This document shows, piece after piece, positions 1 through 8,397 of a DNA stretch of 64,000 nucleotides; within the stretch, counting starts at the first letter, position 1; the number at the start of each line of letters is the position of its first letter. The position numbers were made by a program, and so were the translations under genes. The notes under the pieces were generated by a model that saw only the letters and a program-made list of their open reading frames with translations, did not search any database and was not told where the DNA came from. The stretch is taken from assembly GCF_030815865.1 (NCBI RefSeq), contig NZ_JAUSXI010000001.1:1674001-1738000 (forward strand), written 5' to 3'. This stretch comes from Arthrobacter globiformis (GTDB lineage: Bacteria > Actinomycetota > Actinomycetes > Actinomycetales > Micrococcaceae).

Positions 1-1341
1 CTTGCCGGTGGCATCGCCGCGTCCGCCGTCGCCACCGCACCGGCCGCGCAGGCCGATTCCTGGCGGGACAAGGAGTACTGGCTCAAGGAAGCCGGCATCA
101 CCAAGGCCTGGGAAGTCTCCAAAGGCGCCAACGTGAAGGTCGCTGTGATCGACAGCGGCGTGGACGGAAGCCATCCTGACCTCAAGGGCGTGCTGGCCGG
201 CGGCCATGACGTTTCCGGTGCCGGCGCCCCCGACGGCGAGAAGAGCATCGGTGCCAAGCCCGAGCACGGCACACTCGTGGCCACCATGCTTGCGGGCCGC
301 GGGCACCAGGCGCCGAAGAAGACGTCGGCCAGCTCCAAGCCCTCCCAGAACGCCACCGCGACGGCATCCAAAGCCATGCCGGACGGCATTATCGGCGTGG
401 CGCCCGAGGCGCAGATCCTCTCCGTATCCACTTGGCTGGGATCGGCCAACCCTGGCGGCAAGAGCGACCAGGACCAGATCCCGGAGGCTGTGCGCTGGGC
501 GGTGGACAGTGGCGCAAAGGTCATCAACATTTCGCTGGGCAGCACGTCGCCGGAGTGGCCGCAAAGCTGGGACGCCGCCTTTCTGTACGCCGAGCAGAAG
601 GACGTGGTCATCGTGGCCGCGGCCGGTAACCGCGTCGGCGGCAACGTGCAGGTGGGGGCTCCGGCCACCATCCCCGGCGTGCTGACCGTTGCCGGCGTGG
701 ACCGGACCGGACAGGCGAGCACCGATTCCTCCTCCCAGGGCATCAGCATCGGCGTGGCCGCGCCGGCGGAGAAGCTCGCCGGCGGACTGCCCGGCGGCAG
801 CTACGCGGAATGGGCCGGCACGTCCGGTGCCACCCCCATCGTCTCCGGCGTTGCGGCGCTGATCCGCTCCAAGTGGCCGGAGATGAGTGCCAAGCAGGTC
901 ATCAACAGGATCGTCTCCACCGCCAAGGACGAGGGCGCGCCGGGCAAGGACCCGCTGTACGGCTTCGGGGTCCTCAATGCGGAGGCTGCGCTCAAGGACG
1001 ATGTGGCCGAAACGAAGGCCAACCCGCTGGGTTCCATCGCGGAGTGGATCCGTGTCCACCGGCGCGGGAACTTTGCCACTCCCGCGCCCGAGCCGACGGC
1101 AGGGGTGCCCACCCCGCAGGCTACGCTGCCCAAGGCGACGGTGCCGGTCGCCGTGCCGCCGTCACAGCTGGACAGTGCGTTGCCGGCGGCAGTGGTCATC
1201 GGGTTCGGCGCGCTCTTCATAGCCATTATTGCGGCGGGTGCTGTCCAGTTGAGGCGGGCCTATCGTGCGTCGGGCGGGGGAGTGGACGAGCCGGAGACTG
1301 GCGCGGTCACGAGGGTGGATCCGGCAGACCGGCCAAGTTAG
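1..1341 (+). CDS. Mycosin-type subtilisin (S8 serine protease), 5' end outside window
   Basis: The reading frame is open from base 1, so the start codon and most of the signal peptide lie upstream; the first visible residues end in an Ala-rich segment (APAAQA) that looks like a signal peptidase site. The subtilisin triad is complete: Asp in VIDSGVDG (codon 151), His in EHGTLVATM (codon 265) and Ser in GTSGATP (codon 823), with the oxyanion Asn in AAAGN. After a Pro/Ala/Thr-rich linker there is one transmembrane helix (AAVVIGFGALFIAIIAAG) and a short basic tail. Signal peptide, extracellular protease and C-terminal anchor is the mycosin plan of type VII secretion systems. No ESX core gene is visible in this window, so the ESX link is inference from architecture; a stand-alone subtilisin is the alternative. 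Confidence 0.85.
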   Translation, partial: LAGGIAASAVATAPAAQADSWRDKEYWLKEAGITKAWEVSKGANVKVAVIDSGVDGSHPDLKGVLAGGHDVSGAGAPDGEKSIGAKPEHGTLVATMLAGRGHQAPKKTSASSKPSQNATATASKAMPDGIIGVAPEAQILSVSTWLGSANPGGKSDQDQIPEAVRWAVDSGAKVINISLGSTSPEWPQSWDAAFLYAEQKDVVIVAAAGNRVGGNVQVGAPATIPGVLTVAGVDRTGQASTDSSSQGISIGVAAPAEKLAGGLPGGSYAEWAGTSGATPIVSGVAALIRSKWPEMSAKQVINRIVSTAKDEGAPGKDPLYGFGVLNAEAALKDDVAETKANPLGSIAEWIRVHRRGNFATPAPEPTAGVPTPQATLPKATVPVAVPPSQLDSALPAAVVIGFGALFIAIIAAGAVQLRRAYRASGGGVDEPETGAVTRVDPADRPS

Positions 1342-1355
1342 TGAAGATTTTCACA
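1340..1355. promoter_or_regulatory. CRP/GlxR-like operator at the ndh promoter
   Basis: AGTGAAGATTTTCACA matches the CRP consensus TGTGA-N6-TCACA at nine of ten defined bases. It covers the -35 region of the ndh promoter and is centred about 28 bases before the inferred start of transcription. That geometry suits repression better than class II activation. Binding is inferred from sequence only. Confidence 0.5.
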
Positions 1356-1369
1356 AAGTACTGTATTCT
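1341..1369 (+). promoter_or_regulatory. ndh promoter, leaderless type
   Basis: A GTGAAG -35 box (1341-1346) and a TATTCT -10 box (1364-1369) are 17 bases apart. The -10 box ends six bases before the ATG at 1376, so transcription probably begins at the start codon. The promoter begins at the stop codon of the preceding protease gene. Confidence 0.55.
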
Positions 1370-1375
1370 GGAGTT

Positions 1376-2863
1376 ATGGCAACCACCCCACAGCTCCAGG
1401 ATCGTCCGCGTGTGCTCGTCGTCGGCGGCGGGTACGTCGGCCTCTACGTAGCCCTCAAACTGCAGAAGAAGATCGCGAACGCAGGCGGCATCGTCACTGT
1501 CGTTGATCCGCTGCCCTACATGACTTACCAGCCCTTCCTGCCGGAAGTTGCGGGCGGAAACATCGAGGCCCGCCACGCAGTGGTCTCGCACCGCCAGCAC
1601 CTCAAGCAGAGCGAGCTCATCCAGGGCCGCGTCGTCTCCATTGACCACGCCAACCGCACGGCCGTGGTTGCCCCTGCTGACGGCGGCGACAACTTCGAGA
1701 TGCCGTACTTCGACGTCGTGCTTTCCGCTGGCGCCATCACCCGCACGTTCCCCATCAAGGGCCTGGCGGACAAGGGCATCGGCCTGAAGACCATCGAGGA
1801 AGCCGTTGCGCTGCGCAACAAGGTCCTTGACCGCATCGAGGTCGGTTCCACCATGACCGACCCCGCCGAACGCGCCCGCGCCCTGACCTTCGTGGTGGTG
1901 GGTGGCGGCTTCGCCGGCATCGAGTGCATCACCGAAATGGAAGACCTCGCCCGCGCTGCGGTGAAGAACAACCCGCGCGTCAAGCAGGAGGAAATCCGCT
2001 TCGTCCTCGTAGAGGCCATGGGCCGCATCATGCCCGAGGTCACCGCGAAGCAGGCCGAATGGGTTGTGGAGCACCTCCGCAGCCGCGGAATCGAGGTCCT
2101 GCTGAACACGTCGCTGGACAACGCCGAGGGCGCCCTCAAGCTCATCAACCTGCCGGACAAGACGCTGGCCCAGGAATTCGAGTCCGACACCCTCGTGTGG
2201 ACCGCCGGGGTCCAGGCCAACCCGATGGTCCGCTCCACCGATTTCCCGCTGGAACCCCGCGGCCGCGTCCGCGTCCTGCCGGACCTGCGCATCTCGGGCG
2301 ACGAAGGCATCATCGACAACGCCTGGGCTGCCGGTGACATCGCCGCGGTTCCCGACCTGACGGGCGCTGGCCTGCCGGACGGCACCTGTGTTCCCAACGC
2401 CCAGCACGCGCTGCGCCAGGCCAAGCGCCTGGCCAAGAACCTGTGGGCTTCCCGCTGGGACAAGCCGCTCGTCGACTACAAGCACAAGAACCTCGGTGCT
2501 GTGGCCGGCTTCGGCGAGTGGAAGGGTGTTGCCAACATCAACCTCCTCGGCCGCATCGGGCTCAAGGGCCCCCTCGCCTGGCTGGCCCACCGCGGTTACC
2601 ACGGCATGGCCATGCCGACGTTCGAGCGCAAGTTCCGCGTGATCTTCAACTGGATCCTGAGCTTCTTCGCGGGCCGCGACACCACCCAGCTGCTGGACCT
2701 GGACAACCCGCGCGGCGCCTTCGTGGCCGCAGCTACCCCGGCGCCCAAGCCTGCTGCCGCGGCTCCTGCCGCACCGGCGCCGGCTGAGAAGGCTCCGGCC
2801 GACAAGCCTGCGGACCCGGCCCAGGGCGGCGCCAAGGATCCTGTCAAGGCTGAAGCCAAGTAA
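1376..2863 (+). CDS. ndh: Type II NADH dehydrogenase (NDH-2)
   Basis: The protein has 495 residues and two Rossmann dinucleotide folds: an N-terminal FAD motif VLVVGGGYVGLY and a central NADH motif VVVGGGFAGIE. The late FAD contact is the AAGDIAAVPDL segment. The C-terminal membrane-associating part is followed by an Ala/Pro/Lys-rich tail of about 45 residues not needed for catalysis. NDH-2 is a peripheral membrane flavoenzyme that passes electrons from NADH to menaquinone without pumping protons. I chose ATG 1376 rather than upstream in-frame codons because conserved sequence begins just after it and a -10 box TATTCT lies six bases before it. It stands alone, closed by a strong hairpin, and may be controlled by the CRP-like site in its promoter. 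Confidence 0.93.
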   Translation: MATTPQLQDRPRVLVVGGGYVGLYVALKLQKKIANAGGIVTVVDPLPYMTYQPFLPEVAGGNIEARHAVVSHRQHLKQSELIQGRVVSIDHANRTAVVAPADGGDNFEMPYFDVVLSAGAITRTFPIKGLADKGIGLKTIEEAVALRNKVLDRIEVGSTMTDPAERARALTFVVVGGGFAGIECITEMEDLARAAVKNNPRVKQEEIRFVLVEAMGRIMPEVTAKQAEWVVEHLRSRGIEVLLNTSLDNAEGALKLINLPDKTLAQEFESDTLVWTAGVQANPMVRSTDFPLEPRGRVRVLPDLRISGDEGIIDNAWAAGDIAAVPDLTGAGLPDGTCVPNAQHALRQAKRLAKNLWASRWDKPLVDYKHKNLGAVAGFGEWKGVANINLLGRIGLKGPLAWLAHRGYHGMAMPTFERKFRVIFNWILSFFAGRDTTQLLDLDNPRGAFVAAATPAPKPAAAAPAAPAPAEKAPADKPADPAQGGAKDPVKAEAK

Positions 2864-2885
2864 CCCTTAGGCAAAAATAACGACG

Positions 2886-2916
2886 GCGGCCGTTCCCTTT
2901 CGGGGGGAACGGCCGC
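2886..2916 (+). terminator. Terminator of ndh
   Basis: A perfect 12-bp stem (2886-2897 with 2905-2916) encloses a 7-base loop, followed by TTTC. It starts 22 bases after the ndh stop codon. The T tract is short, as is common in actinobacteria. Confidence 0.75.
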
Positions 2917-2959
2917 TTTCGCGTTTCCCTGGGCCGTTCCCCGGTGGGGGAGCCCCTCC

Positions 2960-2988
2960 CCGACACGGGCAGGGTGCACACATAGACT
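2960..2988 (+). promoter_or_regulatory. Promoter of the ACT-GNAT gene, leaderless type
   Basis: CCGACA (2960-2965) and TAGACT (2983-2988) are spaced by 17 bases, and the ATG follows six bases after the -10 box. Confidence 0.5.
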
Positions 2989-2994
2989 GGCTCC

Positions 2995-3945
2995 ATGACG
3001 GGTGAAAAGAACCTCCAAACGCTCCTCGCATCGATGCATCCCGTGCTCCGGGCCGGGGAGTACGTCTACGTTCTGTGGCCGCACGGCAAACCGTTGGCGG
3101 GGCACATCGAAGCCGCCGTCCGGGAAGCCGAGGGGCTCACGGTGGTCCTGCCCCGGGCCGAAGCGGAGGCGCTGGAGCTGCCCTACGATTTCGTCGCGGC
3201 CTGGATCACCCTGGAGGTCCACTCTGCCTTGGAGGCCGTAGGCCTGACCGCGGCCGTCAGCAGGGCCCTGACCCAGGCCCGGATCAGCTGCAACGTGCTG
3301 GCCGGCTTCCACCACGACCACCTCTTGGTGCCGGTAACCGACTCGGCGCGGGCGCTGGAGGTCCTTTCCGAGCTCGCGGCCGCCAACGCCCCCGAGCCCG
3401 AACCGGTGCGGGAAGTGGTGCTCCGCAGCGAGCAGCCCCGGGACCGCGACGCCGTCCTTGCCTTGACCGCCGAAGCCTTTGCCGTTTCACCGGTCACCCG
3501 ACTGCCCGTGGACGGGGAGCCTGTTGAGGTCAAGGTGCTCCGCGAGCTGTTCGTCGCCGAGGAGTACCTGCCGGAGTTCAGCATCGTCGCTGAACTGGAC
3601 GGCGAAATCGTCGGGCATGTAATCAGCACCCGCGCGTGGGTGCAGGACCTCGAGCTGCTGGGGCTCGGGCCCATCGGCGTGACGCCCCGGCTGCAGCGCC
3701 ACGGTATCGGCTCGGCGTTGATGCGCGAAACTGTCGTCCGTGCCAACGCTGCGGGGGAGAAGGGCATCGCGCTGCTGGGAAGCACCGACTATTACCCCCG
3801 GTTCGGCTTCGTCCCGGCGTCGTCCCTGGGCATCGAGGCGCCGGACAGAAAGTGGGGCGACCACTTCCAGCTGCTGCCACTCGCTCTGTGGCCCGGCGGG
3901 GTGCACGGCACATTCCGGTACGCAGGGCCCTTGTCCGCCGTCTGA
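2995..3945 (+). CDS. ACT-like domain fused to GNAT N-acetyltransferase
   Basis: The protein has 316 residues in two parts. Residues 1 to about 130 resemble the DUF2241/ACT_3 family (YVYVLWPHG near the start, FHHDHLLVPV near residue 105), small ligand-sensing ACT folds. Residues 138-316 are a GNAT acyltransferase with the acetyl-CoA pyrophosphate loop LQRHGIGSALM and the C-terminal YYPRFGFVPA segment typical of YhbS-like predicted acetyltransferases. The usual reading is acetyl-CoA-dependent transfer to an unknown amine, perhaps controlled by an amino acid bound to the ACT part. The start is supported by a -10 box six bases upstream; no Shine-Dalgarno sequence is present. It stands alone between ndh and a tRNA gene. 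Substrate unknown. Confidence 0.85.
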   Translation: MTGEKNLQTLLASMHPVLRAGEYVYVLWPHGKPLAGHIEAAVREAEGLTVVLPRAEAEALELPYDFVAAWITLEVHSALEAVGLTAAVSRALTQARISCNVLAGFHHDHLLVPVTDSARALEVLSELAAANAPEPEPVREVVLRSEQPRDRDAVLALTAEAFAVSPVTRLPVDGEPVEVKVLRELFVAEEYLPEFSIVAELDGEIVGHVISTRAWVQDLELLGLGPIGVTPRLQRHGIGSALMRETVVRANAAGEKGIALLGSTDYYPRFGFVPASSLGIEAPDRKWGDHFQLLPLALWPGGVHGTFRYAGPLSAV

Positions 3946-3965
3946 GGCGATACGATTGACCGGGC

Positions 3966-4039
3966 GCCCCAGTAGCCCAATTGGCAGAGGCAGCGGACTT
4001 AAAATCCGCGTGTTGTGGGTTCGAGTCCCACCTGGGGTA
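3966..4039 (+). tRNA. tRNA with anticodon TAA (Leu, codon UUA), class I shape
   Basis: The cloverleaf is complete. The acceptor stem pairs 3966-3972 with 4032-4038, ending in a G-U pair. The D stem is short (GCC/GGC), the anticodon stem GCGGA/TCCGC holds the loop CTTAAAA with TAA at 4000-4002, and the T arm is GTGGG-TTCGAGT-CCCAC. The discriminator base is A, as expected for leucine, and CCA is not encoded. The variable loop is only five bases (4010-4014), whereas bacterial tRNA-Leu normally has a long variable arm. The anticodon call is secure; the amino acid follows from it. In-frame TTA codons do occur nearby (glpX at 37939, Nudix gene at 31830). Confidence 0.88.
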
Positions 4040-4094
4040 CAACTTCTCTCCTCCGCGACGCCGGTGTTCCAATATGCAACGACTGTTATGAGGA

Positions 4095-4138
4095 TGTGAC
4101 CTTAGTCACTTATTTTCACGCTCGAATTGCATTAGCTT
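4095..4138 (+). promoter_or_regulatory. livK promoter with CRP/GlxR-like site
   Basis: TGTGACCTTAGTCACT (4095-4110) matches TGTGA-N6-TCACA at nine of ten positions. A TAGCTT -10 box lies at 4133-4138. If transcription starts near 4145, the site is centred at about -42, the classical class II activator position of CRP proteins. A similar site precedes livH. Confidence 0.6.
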
Positions 4139-4211
4139 GAACTTAACTCAGGAACCCCTGACCAAAATCGCATCAAAGGCCGTTCGCACCTTTCGATCGA
4201 GGAGACTCTAA

Positions 4212-5558
4212 ATGATTTCACTCCCCCAGACGGCGCCACGGGTCGCTAAGATCACTGTGCTTAGCATCGGCGTCGCCCTTCTGGCCACGGCTTGTGGTGG
4301 CGGTTCCACCCCGAGCGCGACAGAATCCTCCGCAGCGGCCGGCGGCATCGCGTGCCCTGCACCCAGTGCCACGGCCGGGGCGACCAGCACCGCCAGTGAA
4401 ACCGGCGGCGTACCGGCAGCAACTACCACCACTCCCACTGCGCTGAAACTTGGGTCGCTCCTGCCGACGACGGGGTCGCTGGCGTTCCTCGGCCCGCCAG
4501 AAATCGCCGGCGTGAACCTCGGCATCAAGGAGGTCAACGACGCCGGCGGCGTGCTCGGCAAGCCGGTGCAGGTGGTCCATCGCGACTCCGGCGACACCAA
4601 GACCGACATCGCCACGCAGTCCACCACGGCACTTCTCGGCCAGGGTGTCAGCGCCGTCATCGGTGCTGCCTCCTCGGGTGTGTCAAAGACCGTGATCAAC
4701 CAGATCACCGGCGCGGGCGTGGTCCAGTTCTCGCCGGCAAACACCTCGCCGGACTTCACCACCTGGGATGACAAGGGCCTGTACTGGCGTACGGCTCCGT
4801 CCGACGTCCTGCAGGGCAAGGTGCTGGGCAACTACATGGCCACCTGCGGCGCCCAGACTGTAGGCATGATCGTCCTGAACGACGCCTACGGCACGGGCCT
4901 GCAGAAGAACATCAAGGCCGCCTTTGAGGCAGCCGGCGGCCAGGTCGTGGCCGAGCAACTCTTCAACGAGGGTGACTCGCAGTTCAGCAGCCAGGTGGAC
5001 AAGATCATCGCCGCCAAGCCGGACGCCATTGCCCTGATCACCTTTGACCAGGCCAAGAGCATTGTTCCGCTGCTGACCGGCAAGGGCATCAAGCCCTCGC
5101 AGCTGTTCATGGTGGACGGCAACACGTCCGACTACAGCAAGGACTTCCAGGCAGGCACGCTGAAGGGCGCCCAGGGAACCATCCCCGGCACCTTCGCCAA
5201 GGATGACTTCAAAAAGAAGCTCCTCGCCATCGACCCGGCACTGAAGGACTACAGCTATGCCGGTGAGTCCTACGACGCGGTCAACCTGATTTCGCTGGCG
5301 TCCGAGGCCGCCAAGAGCACCAAGGGTACGGAGATCGCCAAGCAACTCAAGGCAGTCTCCGAAGGCGGCGAGAAGTGCACGGACTTCGCGTCCTGTGTCA
5401 CGCTGCTCCGCAACGGCAAGGACATCGACTACGACGGCCAGTCCGGTCCGGTGACCTTCTCCGACGCCGGTGACCCAACGGAAGCCTTCATCGGCATCTA
5501 CGAGTACCAGGACGACAACAAGTACACGCCGGCCAGGGAAGAGTTCGGCAAGCTGTAA
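4212..5558 (+). CDS. livK: Branched-chain amino acid type ABC transporter, substrate-binding lipoprotein
   Basis: The 448-residue protein starts with a lipoprotein signal (VALLATAC, lipobox Cys about residue 27) followed by a Ser/Thr/Ala-rich linker. A type I periplasmic-binding fold follows (KLGSLLPTTGSLAFLGPPEI, then GVLGKPV and VIGAASS, hallmarks of Leu/Ile/Val-binding proteins of the Peripla_BP_6 family). It would be anchored outside the membrane and pass ligand to the LivHMGF permease encoded convergently next door. The ligand could equally be amides, urea or other amino acids; sequence does not settle it. GAGGAG before ATG 4212 is a good ribosome site. Its promoter carries a CRP-like box, and the gene ends at a terminator shared with livF. 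Confidence 0.9.
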   Translation: MISLPQTAPRVAKITVLSIGVALLATACGGGSTPSATESSAAAGGIACPAPSATAGATSTASETGGVPAATTTTPTALKLGSLLPTTGSLAFLGPPEIAGVNLGIKEVNDAGGVLGKPVQVVHRDSGDTKTDIATQSTTALLGQGVSAVIGAASSGVSKTVINQITGAGVVQFSPANTSPDFTTWDDKGLYWRTAPSDVLQGKVLGNYMATCGAQTVGMIVLNDAYGTGLQKNIKAAFEAAGGQVVAEQLFNEGDSQFSSQVDKIIAAKPDAIALITFDQAKSIVPLLTGKGIKPSQLFMVDGNTSDYSKDFQAGTLKGAQGTIPGTFAKDDFKKKLLAIDPALKDYSYAGESYDAVNLISLASEAAKSTKGTEIAKQLKAVSEGGEKCTDFASCVTLLRNGKDIDYDGQSGPVTFSDAGDPTEAFIGIYEYQDDNKYTPAREEFGKL

Positions 5559-5572
5559 GCCGTTTTCCCTTC

Positions 5573-5616
5573 GCACGCAGAGGCCCCCGTCCAGCCGGAC
5601 GGGGGCCTCTGCGTGC
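5573..5616. terminator. Bidirectional terminator between livK and livF
   Basis: A perfect 20-bp inverted repeat (5573-5592 with 5597-5616) surrounds the loop AGCC. It lies exactly between two convergent genes and can end transcription from both sides. Confidence 0.85.
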
Positions 5617-5624
5617 TACGGTAT

Positions 5625-6395
5625 TTAGTCCTCGTCGGCCAGCGTTCCGAGATACAGCTGGATGACCTTCGGGTCCTTCATGAGTTCACGGCCGGTGCCC
5701 GTGTACGCGTCCCTGCCCTGGTCCAGGACGTAGCCGCGGTCGCAGATCTGCAGGCAGCGGCGCGCATTCTGCTCCACCATGATCACGGACACGCCCGCTC
5801 GGTTAATCTCGTGCACCCGCAGGAAGGTCTCATCCTGCTTGACGGGGGAGAGGCCGGCCGAGGGTTCGTCCAGCAGCAGCACTGCCGGCTCCATCATCAG
5901 GGCCCGTCCCATCGCCACCATCTGCCGCTCGCCGCCGGACAGGGAGCCCGCACGCTGCGCCCTGCGTTTCCCGAGTTCCGGGAAGAGGCTGGTGACGAAG
6001 TCGAATCGCTCTGCGAAGTCCTTGGGCCGCTGGAACATGCCCATCTGCATGTTTTCCTCGATGGTGAGCGTGGCGAAGACGTTGTTGGTCTGCGGCACGA
6101 AACCCACGCCCTGGGTCACCAGCTTGTTGGCCTTCAGCCCCGTGATGTCACGGCCTCTTACCACCACAGAGCCGGAGTGCACCTTCACCAGGCCGAACAT
6201 GGCCTTCAGCAAAGTGGACTTGCCGGCCCCGTTCGGGCCGATTATGCCAATCAGTTCGCCCTTCCTGGCCTCGATGCTGCACCCGTTGAGGATGTTGACG
6301 CCCGGGAGGTATCCGGCCACCAGATCGGAGACCTTAACGACGACGCCGTCCTCGGCTGCGCTGCTTGCGGCCGGGGCCGCGCTCGTGGCACTCAT
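5625..6395 (-). CDS. livF: Branched-chain amino acid ABC transporter ATPase
   Basis: This 256-residue ABC ATPase has Walker A GPNGAGKST, signature LSGGE, Walker B VLLLDEPSAGL and, in place of the usual switch His, Gln in MVEQNA, as is typical of LivF. The first 20 residues are a low-complexity Ala/Ser extension. It energises uptake together with LivG. Its ATG overlaps the livG stop codon by four bases, so the two are translationally coupled. It is the last gene of the livHMGF operon and ends at the shared hairpin. Confidence 0.92.
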   Translation of the reverse strand: MSATSAAPAASSAAEDGVVVKVSDLVAGYLPGVNILNGCSIEARKGELIGIIGPNGAGKSTLLKAMFGLVKVHSGSVVVRGRDITGLKANKLVTQGVGFVPQTNNVFATLTIEENMQMGMFQRPKDFAERFDFVTSLFPELGKRRAQRAGSLSGGERQMVAMGRALMMEPAVLLLDEPSAGLSPVKQDETFLRVHEINRAGVSVIMVEQNARRCLQICDRGYVLDQGRDAYTGTGRELMKDPKVIQLYLGTLADED

Positions 6396-7423
6396 TCCTT
6401 GTCCTTATCTGTATCGATGGCCGATGAACCCCGGGGCTTGAGGTCGGGCACCACGGCGTCCACGGCGATGATGCCCGCGTCCTCGGTGCCGACGATGGAT
6501 TCCTCGTCCGCCGCGAGTTCCTGCTCCAGCGCCTTGATGCCCTCAGTGGCGCCGAGGTCGACGTCGTGGTGGGCGCCCAGGTAGGCGTCGATGACGGCGG
6601 GGTTCTTCATGACCTCGCCCGGCGGCCCTTCGGCCACGATTTTTCCCTCGGCCATGACCACCACCCAGTCCGCGATGTGCCGGACCATGTGCATGTCGTG
6701 CTCCACGAAGAGGACTGTCATGCCCTCGGACTTGAGGTTCTTTACGTGGTCCAGCAGCGACTGCGTCAGCGCCGGATTGACCCCTGCCATGGGTTCATCC
6801 AGCATGACCAGCTTGGGCCTGACCATCAGGGAGCGGGCCATTTCCAGCAGCTTGCGCTGGCCGCCGGACAGTGACGCCGCGTAGTCATCCTTTTTGGTAT
6901 CGAGCTTGAACTTCTCCAGTAGGACGTTGGCGTGCTCGGTGATTTCCTTCTCGCGGCCGCCCCAGATGTTCTTGAACAGGGCCTTGGACAGCCGCTCGCC
7001 CGGCTGATTGGAAGCGCCCAGACGCATGTTTTCCATGACCGTCAGCTTGCCCATGACCTTGGTGAGCTGGAACGTGCGGACCATGCCCATCCTGGCCACC
7101 TTGTAGGAGGACACCCCGGCGATGCTCTGGCCCTCAAACTGCCACTTGCCGGAGTTCGGTGTGTCGAATCCGGTGAGCAGATTGAACAGGGTGGTCTTGC
7201 CGGCCCCGTTGGGGCCGATCAACGCGGTGATTTTGTGCCGCGGGATCTCCAGGTAGTCGACGTCGACGGCGTTGATGCCGCCGAAGCTGCGCGTGACGTT
7301 TTCGGCGACGACGATGGGGTCCCGCTTCTTGCAGCCGGGGGTGTTGTCCCCGAGGGCAATCGGCCGGGCGTCCGTCATGTAGTCGACGCCCTCTTCCATT
7401 GATTCTTCGCTGTGCTTGCTCAT
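6392..7423 (-). CDS. livG: Branched-chain amino acid ABC transporter ATPase with C-terminal extension
   Basis: The 343-residue ATPase carries Walker A GPNGAGKTT, signature LSGGQ, Walker B LVMLDEPMAGV and the switch His in VEHDM. The core resembles LivG, usually about 255 residues. Extra length comes from about 37 N-terminal residues and an acidic C-terminal tail of roughly 65 residues after YLGAHHDVDLG, with no recognised domain. The gene overlaps livM upstream and livF downstream by four bases each. Internal ATGs near residues 9 and 16 are alternative starts. Confidence 0.92.
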   Translation of the reverse strand: MSKHSEESMEEGVDYMTDARPIALGDNTPGCKKRDPIVVAENVTRSFGGINAVDVDYLEIPRHKITALIGPNGAGKTTLFNLLTGFDTPNSGKWQFEGQSIAGVSSYKVARMGMVRTFQLTKVMGKLTVMENMRLGASNQPGERLSKALFKNIWGGREKEITEHANVLLEKFKLDTKKDDYAASLSGGQRKLLEMARSLMVRPKLVMLDEPMAGVNPALTQSLLDHVKNLKSEGMTVLFVEHDMHMVRHIADWVVVMAEGKIVAEGPPGEVMKNPAVIDAYLGAHHDVDLGATEGIKALEQELAADEESIVGTEDAGIIAVDAVVPDLKPRGSSAIDTDKDKE

Positions 7424-8388
7424 GCGAACGCGAGCTCCTTCTTGTTGCCAAAGACACCCTGCGGCCTGAAGATCATCAGCAGCATCAGAGCGATGCCCAC
7501 CAGGATGTACCGCAGCTGGCCGGCCTGGACCGTGGTCAGCCAGGTCACCGCGCCGGATTCGATGAGACCGTAAAGGACGCCCTGCGTGAGGGACAGGACC
7601 ACCCAGAAGATCATGGCGCCGATTACCGGCCCCAGGACCGTGGCCATGCCGCCCAGCAGCAGGCTTGTCCAGAGGAAGAAGGTCAGTTCGGTGCCGTAGT
7701 TGGCGGGCTGCACGGCACCGCGGGGGAGCGTGAAGATCATCCCCGCCAGCGCGCCGAAGATGCCGCCGATTACCAGCGCCTGCATCTTGTGCGCATATAC
7801 GTTCTTTCCGAGTGAGCGCACCGCGTTCTCGTCCTCGCGGATGCCCTTCAGCACGCGCCCCCAGGGGCTGCGCATCAGGAGCCAGACAAGAACGCAGCCG
7901 ACGGCCACGAGTCCCCAGCCCACCACCCGGATGAAGAAGTCACGGTTGTTCATGCCGAAGTAGGAGCCCTCGGGGAACGGGTTCATCGAATAGAACCCGC
8001 CCTCAAAGGCGGCGAGGCCGTTGGCTGAACCGGTGACGGACGTGAGCTGGTTGGTGGTGACGACGTAGCGGACGATTTCCGCTGCCGCGATGGTGACGAT
8101 GGCCAGGTAGTCCGCCCGGAGCCGGAGGGTGGGAATGCCCAGCACCAGCGCAAAGAGCACTGAGCAGACGACGGCGATCAGCAGGCTCACGAAGAAGGGC
8201 GTCCGGAGGGTGAGCGTCGAGATGGCGAAGCCGTAGGCCCCCACTGCCATGAAGCCGGCCTGCCCGAAGTTGAGCAGGCCCGAGTAGCCGAAGTGCACGG
8301 CGAGGCCGAGCGCGGCGAGGGCGTAGGCCGCCGTCGTGGGGCTAAAAAGCTCGCCCGCGGCGCTGGAAAGGATGAATCCGAAGTCCAT
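7420..8388 (-). CDS. livM: Branched-chain amino acid ABC transporter permease
   Basis: The 322-residue polytopic protein has the LivM hallmarks: GYSGLLNFGQAGFM near residue 35, an EAA-like cytoplasmic loop around GRVLKGIREDENA, and a C-terminal FRPQGVFG. It forms the channel with LivH. Spacing to livH is nine bases and its end overlaps livG by four, consistent with one transcript livH-livM-livG-livF. Confidence 0.92.
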   Translation of the reverse strand: MDFGFILSSAAGELFSPTTAAYALAALGLAVHFGYSGLLNFGQAGFMAVGAYGFAISTLTLRTPFFVSLLIAVVCSVLFALVLGIPTLRLRADYLAIVTIAAAEIVRYVVTTNQLTSVTGSANGLAAFEGGFYSMNPFPEGSYFGMNNRDFFIRVVGWGLVAVGCVLVWLLMRSPWGRVLKGIREDENAVRSLGKNVYAHKMQALVIGGIFGALAGMIFTLPRGAVQPANYGTELTFFLWTSLLLGGMATVLGPVIGAMIFWVVLSLTQGVLYGLIESGAVTWLTTVQAGQLRYILVGIALMLLMIFRPQGVFGNKKELAFA

Positions 8389-8397
8389 GGCTGTCTC

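Noticed and set aside
3623..4072. Minus-strand open frame of 149 codons across the tRNA gene, reading RWDSNPQHADFKSAA
   Set aside because: This peptide is the well-known antisense translation of a tRNA gene; it has no ribosome site and overlaps the GNAT gene.
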